From positions 16,082,419 through 16,140,918 of the forward strand of contig NC_087076.1 of NCBI RefSeq assembly GCF_026151205.1: 58,500 nucleotides of DNA, written 5' to 3'. Position numbers and translations under genes: made by a program. Below are positions 49,701 through 58,500 of this stretch, in pieces; positions within the stretch are counted from its first letter, which is position 1, and each line of letters starts with the position of its first letter. The DNA comes from Bolinopsis microptera (Eukaryota; Ctenophora; Tentaculata; Lobata; Bolinopsidae). Under the pieces are notes generated by a model. That model saw only the letters and a list, made by a program, of their open reading frames with translations. It did no database searches and was not told the DNA's origin.

Positions 49701-52320
49701 CCAATCATAACTAGATACCTCCCTTAATTAACTAATTAACTTAATTAACTTAAGTTTTCATACCTGAGAGCTGTTGCGACTGGTGGAGCGTGGTCCACTA
49801 ACTAGAGGTATTGCAGATATATTAGTATTCAGCAGACTCTTCCAGCTCTCACTCTCCACTGGCTTACACATCTGAAGGGCGAGTCAACATTTAAACAAGA
49901 CTGTAAAACATTAACATTTCATCGTTATCATTATCTACATCATGCTGTGTTTGTACTTTTTAGGTAATTAACTTACTTAATTTTGATTAACTAATTAACT
50001 AATTGTCAGAAGTTTCAGTTGGAGTCCAGTTCTACTAACCTTGAGTTGAAGCACATTGCAGGGTTTAATCATCCCCACTATATCCTCAATAGTGTGATCA
50101 GTGATGGGTTCCCCGTTAACCGACATTATCCTCTCTCCCAGCGACAAATGTCCTTCCAAGTCAGCCGCTCCAAACGGAGTTATTTGACGGATTATGAGGA
50201 CTGACGTGTTGTCTCCTGATTTCTGTTTTGGTTCCTGAGGCAAGGTTGTGTTAACATTGATTGTTTAATGTTTGTATTGTACTGTAAACTTGACGTAATC
50301 TCCAAAGGCTTGAAAACACGGAATATTGTCCAAAAAGTAACCTTCCGTTGTTACCAATTTTAGAGTACAAATGTAAATACATACAAGTGTGTAAATAAGT
50401 ATATAAAAGACCAAATTACACATCTTACAAACCTTATAATCCATTATACTGAATCCAAAACCGTTTGCTAACTTTGTAAGCGTGACGAAATGCTTTTCTT
50501 ACTCCAACTGAAAATAATTTTATTGAGTCATTATCAATCCAAGGCAACTTGGTCGTTTAGCTCCGGACAGTCTATGCAACGTCTATGCAACGTCCATGCA
50601 ACAACAAAAGAACCGTCTATGCAACGTCTATGCAACTTCCCTGCACAATGAACACTCTATGCACACTCCCTGCACGGTCAGTCTATGCAACGTCTATGCA
50701 ACGTCTATGCAACGTCCCTGCACAGTACCATATGAACACCGGCTACTAGCCGGCTACTAGCCGGCTACTAGCCGGCTAGTAGCCACTTTTGTAATAACAG
50801 CTCCTCAACTTCACATTACCAACCGGCTACTAACCGGCACTTGAAAAGTGGTCACTAGCCGGCTACTAACCGGCTACTAGCCGGCTAGTGACCACAAAGT
50901 GGCTACTAACCGGCTACTAAGCGGTCACTAGCCGGCTATTAGCCGAGCTCTAAAGCAGACCTACTAGTAGCCGGTTCCAAACCGGCTACTAGCCGGCACT
51001 TAGAAAGCGGTCACTAGCCGGCTACTAACCGGTTAGTAGCCGGCGAGTGACCGCTTTTCAAGTGCCGGCTAGTAGCCGGTTTAAAACCGGCTACTAATAG
51101 GTCTGCTTTAGAGCCGGCTAGTGACCGGTTAGTAGCCGGTTAGTAGCCACTTGGTGGTTACTAGCCGGTTGGCTAGTAGCCACTTTTGTAATAACAGCTC
51201 CTCAACTTCACATTAACAACCGGCTACTAACCGGCACTTGAAAAGTGGTCACTAGCCGGCTACTAACCGGTTAGTAGCCGGCGAGTGACCGCTTTTCAAG
51301 TGCCGGCTAGTAGCCGGTTTAGAACCGGCTACTAATAGGTCTGCTTTAGAGCCGGCTAGTGACCGGTTAGTAGCCGGTTAGTAGCCACTTGGTGGTTACT
51401 AGCCGGTTAGTAGCCGGTTAGTAGCCGGCTAGTGACCACTTTTCAAGTGCCGGTTAGTAGCCGGTTGTTAATGTGAAGTTGAGGAGCTGTTATTACAAAA
51501 GTGGCTACTAGCCGGCTAGTAGCCGGTGTTCATATGGTACTGTGCAGGGACGTTGCATAGACGTTGCATAGACGTTGCATAGACTGACCGTGCAGGGAGT
51601 GTGCATAGAGTGTTCATTGTGCAGGGACGTTGCATAGACGTTGCATAGACGGTTCTTTTGTTGTTGCACGGACGTTGCATAGACGTTGCATAGACTGTCC
51701 GGAGCTAAACGACCAACTTCCCCAATCCAATGTATTATTTATTTTGGATACTCTCGTAGTTCATCGCTCCCTTAAAAGCTTAAAGCATCAACCCTCCTAA
51801 TAAAACGATTAAAAAGTGAGACTGTCCCAAACTGTTAACCTTATCCAAGCAGGGGCAGGTAGAATAACAGTTCCAAATCTGTAAGCTATAGGAGCTGAAG
51901 GATTTGCATCTGACCACAGTGCCTCCGGTAACAACATGTCAGGGGCCTGAATAAGGTCGGGTGTGATACTTTGTAGAAATAGGAACAAAACCATTGTTTA
52001 CAGAAGAATAGTATGAAGTGGTGTTACAATTAACTCGTCTGATATCGGCAATCTACAACTATTACCTGATCAATGTGTTTCTGTACAGGAAGGGTAGAAC
52101 CAGGCCCGGATTTAGAAGGAGTGTTGGTAGCTCCACTACCGTTAGTGTGAGAAGACGGTGTTCTAATCCGTTTGGAGGCATGTTGGACGAGAAGTTTTAC
52201 TGTTGGAGTTGAGTTTCTTAGTTCAGGTATCACAAGATCTTTTGTCTCCGCCTGGCCGAAGTTGGCGCACTTAATGTTGTTGACTTGAATTATGTGGTCT
52301 CCTATCTGCAGCCTGCCGTC
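46575..52320 (-). CDS. PDZ-domain scaffold protein, 3' part (5' end not found)
   Basis: Minus-strand exons: 52320-52066 (second half of a PDZ: DGRLQIGDHIIQVNN, TPTVKLLVQH, then a Ser/Thr-rich linker), about 51946-51840 (linker), 50497-50433 (PDZ start: VTLTKLANGFGFSIMDYK), 50234-50040 (rest of that PDZ: SVLIIRQITPFGAADLEG, LGERIMSVNGEPI), 49871-49764, 47909-47844, 47575-47191, 47022-46886 and 46709-46575 (stop TAA). The GFGF loop binds the C-terminal carboxylate of partner proteins. So this is a multi-PDZ membrane-cytoskeleton scaffold with a Ser/Arg-rich C-terminal tail ending KPTPSKQLSRV. Most phases agree. The junction 51840/50497 is uncertain. One intron carries a kinase gene and another a foldback element. 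Confidence 0.8.
47191..47575 (-). CDS. PDZ gene Ser/Arg/Gly-rich tail exon
   Basis: Encodes about 128 disordered residues (SRSYSADRSSGTDLHS, SSSGGPGSGGSSLRRR, RRRGDHNGG). The acceptor ATACAG at 47576 is chosen because it is phase 0 with the exon ending NSE at 47844. The donor G/GTTAGT leads in phase 1 to 47022. Confidence 0.68.
48282..49095 (-). pseudogene. PIM-like Ser/Thr kinase, intronless, with a 2-nt frame break
   Basis: The start ATG at 49095-49093 gives MSTTLDFTETYEPIRLLGEG. Kinase motifs: GEGGYGAVW (glycine loop), AAKIINDSK (VAIK Lys), IDHRDIKDENIL (catalytic HRD), LIDFGSASH (DFG) and GTEVYLPPDWF (PIM-type activation end). At about 48500-48504 the frame breaks after ALPRYDV. The kinase continues in another frame with WSIGCLAYILLNGDCPF...HPWMQW and a stop at 48282. 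The break is what loss of two bases from a GTGTGG would give. Unbroken length is ~271 codons, near the PIM core. It lies on the same strand inside a PDZ-gene intron (47910-49763). A minus-strand TATAAATA at about 49192-49201 suggests its own promoter. Either a recent pseudogene or a sequence error. Confidence 0.85.
49190..49204 (-). promoter_or_regulatory. TATA box of the nested kinase
   Basis: The minus strand reads CACTATAAATACCC about 100 bases upstream of the kinase ATG, which would leave a ~70-base leader. A CACGTG-containing stretch (about 49247) lies upstream. Confidence 0.5.
49764..49871 (-). CDS. PDZ gene exon after the second PDZ
   Basis: Encodes MCKPVESESWKSLLNTNISA and ends STSRNSSQ before GTATGA. 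It joins in phase 0 to NVLQLK, completing the last PDZ strand. Confidence 0.78.
50040..50497 (-). CDS. PDZ domain exons (50497-50433, 50234-50040)
   Basis: Together they encode one PDZ: carboxylate loop ANGFGFSIMDYK, strand TSVLIIRQI, GAADLEGHLSLGERIMSVNG, helix HTIEDIVGMIK and strand CNVLQLK. The first exon's start is uncertain because a TAA lies just upstream in frame. The AG at 50498-50499 or at 50494-50493 are the choices. Confidence 0.82.
50546..51719. mobile_element. Foldback element, 1,164 bp, with 5-bp target duplications AACTT
   Basis: The element 50551-51714 is an almost complete palindrome. It begins GGTCGTTTAGCTCCGGACAG and ends with the reverse complement. AACTT flanks both ends (50546-50550, 51715-51719). 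Outer arms hold 11-bp GTCTATGCAAC repeats. Inner arms are packed with CCGGCTACTAGCCGG palindromes. The centre is near 51132. There is no ORF, so it needs a transposase from elsewhere. It sits in a PDZ-gene intron. Confidence 0.92.
51840..51946 (-). CDS. Probable PDZ gene linker exon
   Basis: After TATTCAG the frame reads APDMLLPEALWSDANPSAPI and PAPAWIR before a GTTAAC donor. The entry phase 0 fits the exon ending HIDQ at 52066. The exit phase does not fit the next exon cleanly, so the 3' boundary is uncertain (51833 is an alternative). Confidence 0.5.
52066..52320 (-). CDS. PDZ gene exon: second half of an upstream PDZ and linker
   Basis: Starts after TTTTCAG with DGRLQIGDHIIQVNN and ends the PDZ with TPTVKLLVQH. 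Then RTPSSHTNGSGATNTPSKSG. The first half of this PDZ should be the preceding exon, which I could not find up to 58500. Confidence 0.8.
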
Positions 52321-52859
52321 CTGAAAATGATAACGTTATACGTCAGACAATCTGAAAGCTTTTGAAGCTTAGAACCTCAGTCAGGTACCTATTATGTCTA
52401 TAGTAATGAAATTGTGTACCCTAATTCAAGAATTAGATGTCTCACATGATTTTCGACCAGGCTCACGTGGCGCGCATACTGCGCGTTTCACAGTCAATGC
52501 AGAAATCCAGACTTTTTACATCAATCATTTTACAGCGCGCTACATTAGACTTTTAAACATATAATGATTCCTCAAAATGGAAACATTTTCTAAATGTCCG
52601 ATTTCCCCAAAATTATCGGGAAGCTGGTTTATTATGTTCTTTAGCGGTTCATATATGCTGTAAAGGTGTTTCAATCTATCAAGAAGGGGTGGGAAGCAAA
52701 ATTTGTCAGAAAATCGAAATATCGTAAATTTGCCAGCAAGCGCAACGTGTTAATGAATAACTCAAACGGTATTATTAGAGTTTTTATATTAGGAGGTATT
52801 AGAAGGTCTAGGTATAAGAAATAAATATCTGCAATGTCAAATTCTAATCAAAAGTTAAT

Positions 52860-55140
52860 TGGAGCCAACAATTGGGTATTCGGAAACCGAAAATGGCCCC
52901 TATAAGGACCTTTTGTACAAAAATGGAAACATTTGAGAATCCATGGGAACTTTTTAGAAACATCAGAATTTTGCCCTAAACGGTCTCCGATGAGTTTGTT
53001 TGGGTTCCTGGTAAATCAGGGGGGACGATTCCAGGTAATTAAGGCCATCAGGGATACTTGGGGGCAGAGATTAAAAAAAAGTTCTTTTGGGGTGTTTTTC
53101 GATTGGAGCCAATTAAAGCAGGATTGTCGGCTTTAATTGGTTGGAAAAGGTCCAAATTGTACCGAGTGAGTTGCATAGAGTTTGGATACAGCTTAGTCAT
53201 CGTAAAAAACCGGGGTTTAAACTTTAAAGGTCCGAACTAACTTGAAAAGATTTTGTAAAGAATATGGAAACATTTAAGAATCCATGGGAATTTTTTTGGA
53301 AACATCCGAATTTTGCCCTAAACGGTCTTCGATGCGGTTTTTTGATGTCCTGGTAAGTGAGGGAGGACGTTTCCAGTTAATAGGGGCCATCAGGAAAACT
53401 CGGAAGCCGGAAATGGCCCTAAAAAAGGCCTTTTGGGGTGTTTTTCAATTAGAGCCAATTAAAGCCAGATTTTCGGCTTTAATTGGTTGGAGCATGTCCA
53501 AATTGTACTGGGTGAGTTGCATAGAGGTGAGACACATCTGATCCATCGCAGAAAATCGGGTTCCAAGGTCCGAAATGACTTGGAAACATTTTGTAAAAAA
53601 TGGAAACATTTTGTACAAAAATGGAAACATTTGAGAATCCATGGGAATTTTTTGGAAACATCCGAATTTTGCCCTAAACGGTTTCCGATGCGGTTTTTTG
53701 ATGTCCTGCTAGGTGAGAGAGGACGTTTCCAGTTAATAGGGGCCATCAGGAAAACTCGGAGGCCGGAAGTGGCCCTAAAAAGACCTTTTGGGGTGTTTTC
53801 CAATTAGAGCCAATTAAAGCCAGATTTTCGGCTTTAATTGGTTGGAGCATGTCAAAATTGTACTTGGTGAGTTGCATAGAGGTTAGACACATCTGATCCA
53901 TCGCAGAAAATCGGGTTCCAAGGTCCAAAATGACTTGGAAACATTTTGTAAAAAATGGAAACATTTTGTACAAAAATGGAAACATTTGAGAATCCATGGG
54001 AATTTTTTGGAAACATCCGAATTTTGCCCTAAACGGTTTCCGATGCGGTTTTTTGATGTCCTGCTAGGTGAGAGAGGACGTTTCCAGTTAATAGGGGCCA
54101 TCAGGAAAACTCGGAGGTCGGAAATGGCCCTAAAAAGACCTTTTGGGGTGTTTTCCAATTAGAGCCAATTAAAGCCAGATTTTCGCCTTTAATTGGTTGG
54201 AGCCATTTTTAGGGCCATTTCCGGCCTCCGAGTTTTCTTGATGGCCCCTATTAACTGGAAACGTCCTCCCTCACCTACCAGGACATCAAAAAACCACATC
54301 GGAGACCGTTTAGGGCAAAATTCGGATGTTTCCAAAAAATTCCCATGGATTCTCAAATGTTTCCATTTTTGTACAAAATGTTTCCAAGTCATTTTGGACC
54401 TTGGAACCCGATTTTCTGCGATGAATCAGATGTGTCTAACCTCTATGCAACTCACCCAGTACAATTTGGACCTGTTCCAACCAATTAAAGCCGAAAATCT
54501 GGCTTTAATTAGCTCTAATTGGAAATCACCTCAAAAGGCCTTTTTTAGGGCCATTTCCGGCCTCCGAGTTTTCCTGATGGCCCTTATTAACTGGAAACGT
54601 CCTCCCTCACCTACCAGGACATCAAAAAACCACATCGGAGACCGTTTAGGGCAAAATTCGGATGTTTCCAAAAAATTCCCATGGATTCTCAAATGTTTCC
54701 ATTTTTGTACAAAATGTTTCCATTTTTTACAAAATGTTTCCAAGTCATTTTGGACCTTGGAACCCGATTTTCTGCGATGGATCAGATGTGTCTAACCTCT
54801 ATGCAACTCACCCAGTACAATTTGGACCTGTTCCAACCAATTAAAGCCGAAAATCTGGCTTTAATTAGCTCTAATTGGAAATCACCCCAAAAGGCCTTTT
54901 TTGGGGCCATTTCCGGCCTCCGAGTTTTCCTGATGGCCCCTATTTACTGGAATCGTCCTCCCTCATCTACCAGGACATCAAAAAACCGCATCGGAGACCG
55001 TTTAGGGCAAAATTCGGATGTTTCCAAAAAATTCCCATGGATTCTCAAATGTTTCCACTTTTGTACAAAATGTTTCCAAGTCATCTCGGACCTTGGAAAC
55101 CCTATTTTCGGCAATGGATGAGATGTTTTCCACTTATATA
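52860..55140. repeat. Palindromic array of ~356-bp tandem units (4 forward, 3 inverted)
   Basis: The marker GAATCCATGGGAA occurs in forward orientation at about 52938, 53278, 53634 and 53990, and inverted at about 54341, 54677 and 55034. Spacing is 337-357 bp. The turning point is near 54190-54210. Each unit also has an internal 12-bp hairpin, CCAATTAAAGCC/GGCTTTAATTGG. All ORFs here, on both strands, are the translated repeat and not genes. Confidence 0.93.
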
Positions 55141-55930
55141 ATGGACTCATATATCATTAGTACAATTCCAACGATTTCTGAAAAACATTTTGGAAAAAAT
55201 TTTTTGGCAAAAATTTGTCCCCCCCCCCCCCCCCTCCCCCCACTTTTTTCAGGCCTTATATTGCTTAGAAAAGGTTTAAGTACACTTTTGTCACCAATAG
55301 AACCTTTTGAAACCGTATACAGCTAATTTAAGTGGATAAATATCAATAATACGTAATTCCCCTCTAATTCCCCTCCAATTCCCATGAAATTCCCATGGAA
55401 ACAATGTTTCCAAAATGTTTCCAAATATGAGGAATCATAATATCCTTTTAAATATTGTACCCATGTCCCATATTCATGGTACAAGAAATCTATTAAAGCC
55501 AATAAGTAATAATGAAAACTATTGTGTACTGTACATGACTACATCTTTGCTTGCTTATCCTCTATTGGAATATCGGGAACTCTGCCAATTGTAGTCCTCA
55601 ATGTACGTATAATACGGGTGGAAGGCCTGGATCTCATACCAATAAATAACCTTTATTGTGTAGATATGAGAGGAAGAGAGGGGGCAGAGGCGGGGGGGGG
55701 GGGGGCGACCCCTGTTATATAAATTAACCCCTGTTAATTTATATTACATATTCTGATATTAAACGAGTAGCTGATTTTGATAAAATAACATCGTGATCAA
55801 TTATTTTAATTGAAGTACAACGGCTGCACCCCTGACTTTTTAACTTAATAAGAGACGTATATATTAGGACACTTGTAATTTGATGAAATTTAAAGTTTTG
55901 GTGTGTGAGTTAAAGGTCTTTAAGAGCCCC
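55141..55930. other. Low-complexity stretch with poly-C and poly-G runs
   Basis: A run of ~15 C at about 55219 and a run of ~13 G at about 55692. Nothing coding was seen. Confidence 0.6.
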
Positions 55931-56079
55931 CTCCCGGGTTGCAACATTGCCATGTTACGCAAATAATTGCCGCGCTAACGAAATATTTGCCATCTTAGCA
56001 AAATATGCGCCGTGTTATGATGTATTTGCCAGGCTGCGCGTGATGATGCAAATATTTCATAAGGAGGCGAATTTTACGT

Positions 56080-56445
56080 TAGGAAAATGCGCATTCTTAG
56101 CAAAATATTTGCCAAACGGTCTGACGCGCGCTGCACGCTCCTTTTTAGTTTGTTTACGCGAGAATGAAATCTTCGCATTCTTAGCAAAATATTCGCCTCC
56201 TTATAATTTATTTGCGCGAGAGTTAAATCTACGCTTTCTTAGCAAAATATTCGCCACCTTATAATTTATTTGCGCGAGAGTTAAATCTACGCTTTCTTAG
56301 CAAAATATTCGCCACCTTATAATTTATTTGCGGGAGAGTTAAATCTACGCTTTCTTAGCATAATATTTGCCGCCTTATAATTTATTTGCGGGAGAGTTAA
56401 ATCTAGCTACGCTTTCTTAGAAAAATCTTTGCCACCTTATATTTT
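56080..56445. repeat. ~58-bp minisatellite, block 1
   Basis: About five units of CTTAGCAAAATATTCGCCAC, CTTATAATTTATTTGCG and GAGAGTTAAATCTACGC, with a diverged leading unit containing TTTGTTTACGCGAGAATG. Confidence 0.92.
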
Positions 56446-57159
56446 ACATAACTTCATTTGTGATAGGAATTAGGATCATATGCTGCTTACGACTCTGCAG
56501 TGGATCACATACTGTATACGTGGATTGAACTGACCCGAAGGAATTATGATCAGTGGATCGAAATACATAACGTGACCGACGAATCGCGTCCACAAGATCA
56601 CTTCGAAATAAGTAACGTGAACCGGCCTGACGAATCACTTGATGAGTTAATGATCCAAAAGAAGGATAGGATCTGACCTGAACTTGGAAATAAGATAGGA
56701 TATTGTGTCGCACTGAATATAATAGAGTACGCTACCTGGATTGTAGTGCGACACATACTGTAGTCAGTGTAGTGCGAAAGATTACTTTTATAGTGTTAGC
56801 AGTTAAAAATCTAAACTTCATCCCGTTTCAAATATCAAACCACAGTACGAATTATTGCACTAATGCCGGTTATAATGAGGTCTAAAACACACGCTCAAAG
56901 TTAAAGTGTGTTTATATTTACCAAATCCAATTAAACTTTAGTTGATGTTAACTTGTTAATTATAACTGTGTACGAGTACGACTACCTACCTAACAGTAAC
57001 CGCTTCGATTTGTTTAACAAAACATCATTTTCCGAACTAGAGTGCGGTACCTATGACTTAGACTTTACTCCGCTAGAAACAACAAAATTTAAACAATTGG
57101 ACAGTAGCGAATCTACCTAGCGAACTTTAGTGTTAGAACTTAGCGGTGACCGACAACTA

Positions 57160-57830
57160 GGAACCTCTCATTCCGGCCTCCCACAGCTAGGTATCACATG
57201 ACATGGCCCAATCAGTGACGTATCATTTGTGATGTGATCCATATTATTCACATGACAGTTTAGTAAGTAGTTGTGTTTGAGAAGTGTTTGAGCTCTCGGC
57301 ATGTGTTCACATAACGGACGTGAGCCAGGTCCAAAAGGGGCTGGTTCTCGTATCCAAGGATGTGAGCCGAGCATGCACTGAAGCGGAAAGCTGCTGAACA
57401 GCCCAAGGCAGTAGAGCCAAGGCGTCCGGATCTGCACAGCACTCTGAAGCGAAGACCTCAGAAGAATTCCTCCTTCCTTCTACATGCACCTCCACGAGAC
57501 GGGACCAGCCCTTTGTTATCTTCGGCGGGAAGACAGATCGGAATGTACGAGTCGTTGCCTTCTCTACAGCCCGGAACCTTGCTACGCTGGCATGGTAGCA
57601 ACTGGATTGCAGACGGCACGTTTTACGTCGCCCCGAATATATTCACCCAGAGCTATACGATTCATGCTGTTATTGACCAGAAATTTTTGCTGTGAAATCA
57701 GTGGATACCTGAAGATTGAGAGATGGACGCCTCGAGATTGTTCTACAAGGGCCCCCGACTGTTTAAACCAACTTCAATCGGTGTATTTTCGAACGCTGAT
57801 TCCGAATAACCCCTCATGACATCGATCACG
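57160..57830 (+). mobile_element. MULE-like transposase remnant
   Basis: The plus frame at 57513-57695 reads GSNWIADGTFYVAPNIFTQSYTIHAV. It matches the W-x-x-DGTF-x-x-x-P-x-x-F-x-Q-x-YT(I/L)H signature around the first catalytic Asp of MULE transposases. It stops after IDQKFLL. Neither a zinc-finger domain nor the rest of the catalytic core is present. 57735-57815 is the dispersed repeat also seen at 33643-33722. A dead fragment. Confidence 0.65.
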
Positions 57831-58059
57831 TGATATGACCGTAAGTTGACCCGAACTAAAGTCAACTACCTTCAGAACACGCACTGAAGTCCACCAGGGA
57901 AATATATTGAAAAATCTATTTTGTCGAAAATTCGAAGAAAACTTTTTGTGAATTACCTAAGTTATGTTTGTAAACAGTAAAATAACTAATTCGTCAATCA
58001 TGGATATGCAGATGATCCAGTTTCTCTCTCAACTTAAAACTTCGTGATATTTCAATCGA

Positions 58060-58265
58060 TTTACTCGCGCATTCTTGGAAAAATAATTGCCAAACAGTTT
58101 GACGCGCGTTGCACGCCCCTTTTTGGTTTGTTTACGCGAGAATGCAATCTTCGCATTATTAGCAAAATATTCGCATCCTTATAATTATTTGCGCGACGCA
58201 AATAAATCTTCGCTTCCTTAGGGAAATATTCGCCACCTTATAATTTATTTGCGAGAGGATTCAAT
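58060..58265. repeat. ~58-bp minisatellite, block 2
   Basis: Same units and same leading sequence (CAAACAGTTTGACGCGCGTTG, TTTGTTTACGCGAGAATGC) as 56100-56210, in the same orientation, with about three units. With block 1 it brackets the transposase remnant. Confidence 0.9.
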
Positions 58266-58500
58266 TTGTGTTTTTTATGTTCGCGCAGTTCTTAGCAAAA
58301 TATTTATCTGAACGAAAGCTCAAAATTTACCGAGAAATTGACCGTCTAATTTATTTATTTTAATGACTGTTTCTGACCTAAAATTGCACAAAAAATCGAT
58401 TTAACTAGGTTTCAGAACCTATTAACAAATCCTTATTCCTCAAAATGTATGTTTTATAGTTAATACGAGCAACAAGCAACGCCAACATGTAGGTATATTG

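Noticed and set aside
50551-51714. CRISPR-like array of CCGGCTACTAGCCGG repeats
   Set aside because: Animal DNA. Units are irregular and mirrored around a centre, with no spacers of constant size and no cas genes. It is a foldback element.
53284-55326. Many overlapping ORFs of 60-200 residues on both strands with repeated sequences such as CFHFCTKCFHF
   Set aside because: They are translations of the ~356-bp inverted repeat units, recur with each unit in both orientations and show no domain or splice evidence.

Overview
This is a fragment of an animal nuclear genome. It is AT-rich and every large gene is split by GT-AG introns. It encodes metazoan families: Ig-domain receptor, receptor tyrosine phosphatase, rhodopsin-like GPCR, actin, PDZ scaffold and PIM-like kinase. 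CCCTAA-type (TTAGGG) telomere-like stretches lie inside it. I cannot name the species. Compact intronless GPCRs, lineage-specific Ig/CCP architectures and the galactose-binding-like/CCP proteins would suit a non-bilaterian or other invertebrate, but that is inference. There are no RNA genes that I can recognise, no CRISPR and no prokaryotic signals.

Layout. (1) 1756-26285, plus strand: 30 exons that can be chained with matching splice phases into one giant cell-surface receptor of about 3,200 residues or more (the 5' end lies outside or was not recognised). It holds 12 Ig domains, a CCP/sushi domain, an unassigned ~120-residue domain X, a GCC2/GCC3 cysteine-rich repeat and another CCP. Then come about 10 more Ig domains, CCPs, a second X, a second GCC2/GCC3, two CCPs, one membrane segment and a single PTP domain. 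The PTP signature has Trp in place of the catalytic Arg. One reading-frame break lies at about 10343. (2) 13317-18316, minus strand, inside a 6.3 kb intron of that receptor: three tandem copies of a small secreted protein gene (signal peptide, galactose-binding-like domain, CCP). The middle copy lacks the CCP exon.

(3) 27500-45430, minus strand: a complete nine-exon, 373-residue divergent actin. One intron of 14.8 kb (30004-44791) contains two duplicated GPI-anchor-type transcobalamin-like (DUF4430) genes on the plus strand, an intronless class A GPCR on the minus strand, a LINE remnant, duplicated repeats and interstitial telomere-like repeats. (4) 46575-52320 and beyond, minus strand: the 3' part of a PDZ scaffold gene. 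An intron of it contains an intronless PIM-like kinase with a 2-nt frame break (48282-49095). Another intron contains a 1.16 kb foldback element with 5-bp target duplications (50551-51714). (5) 52860-58500: repeats. These are a palindromic array of ~356-bp units, a ~58-bp minisatellite in two blocks, and a MULE-like transposase remnant between the blocks.

Working together: the receptor (adhesive Ig/CCP ectodomain plus a probably inactive, phosphotyrosine-binding PTP domain) and the antisense cluster of small secreted CCP proteins in its intron look like a recognition locus. That link is inference from shared domains and nesting. The actin, PDZ, kinase, GPCR and DUF4430 genes show no evident functional link to it.
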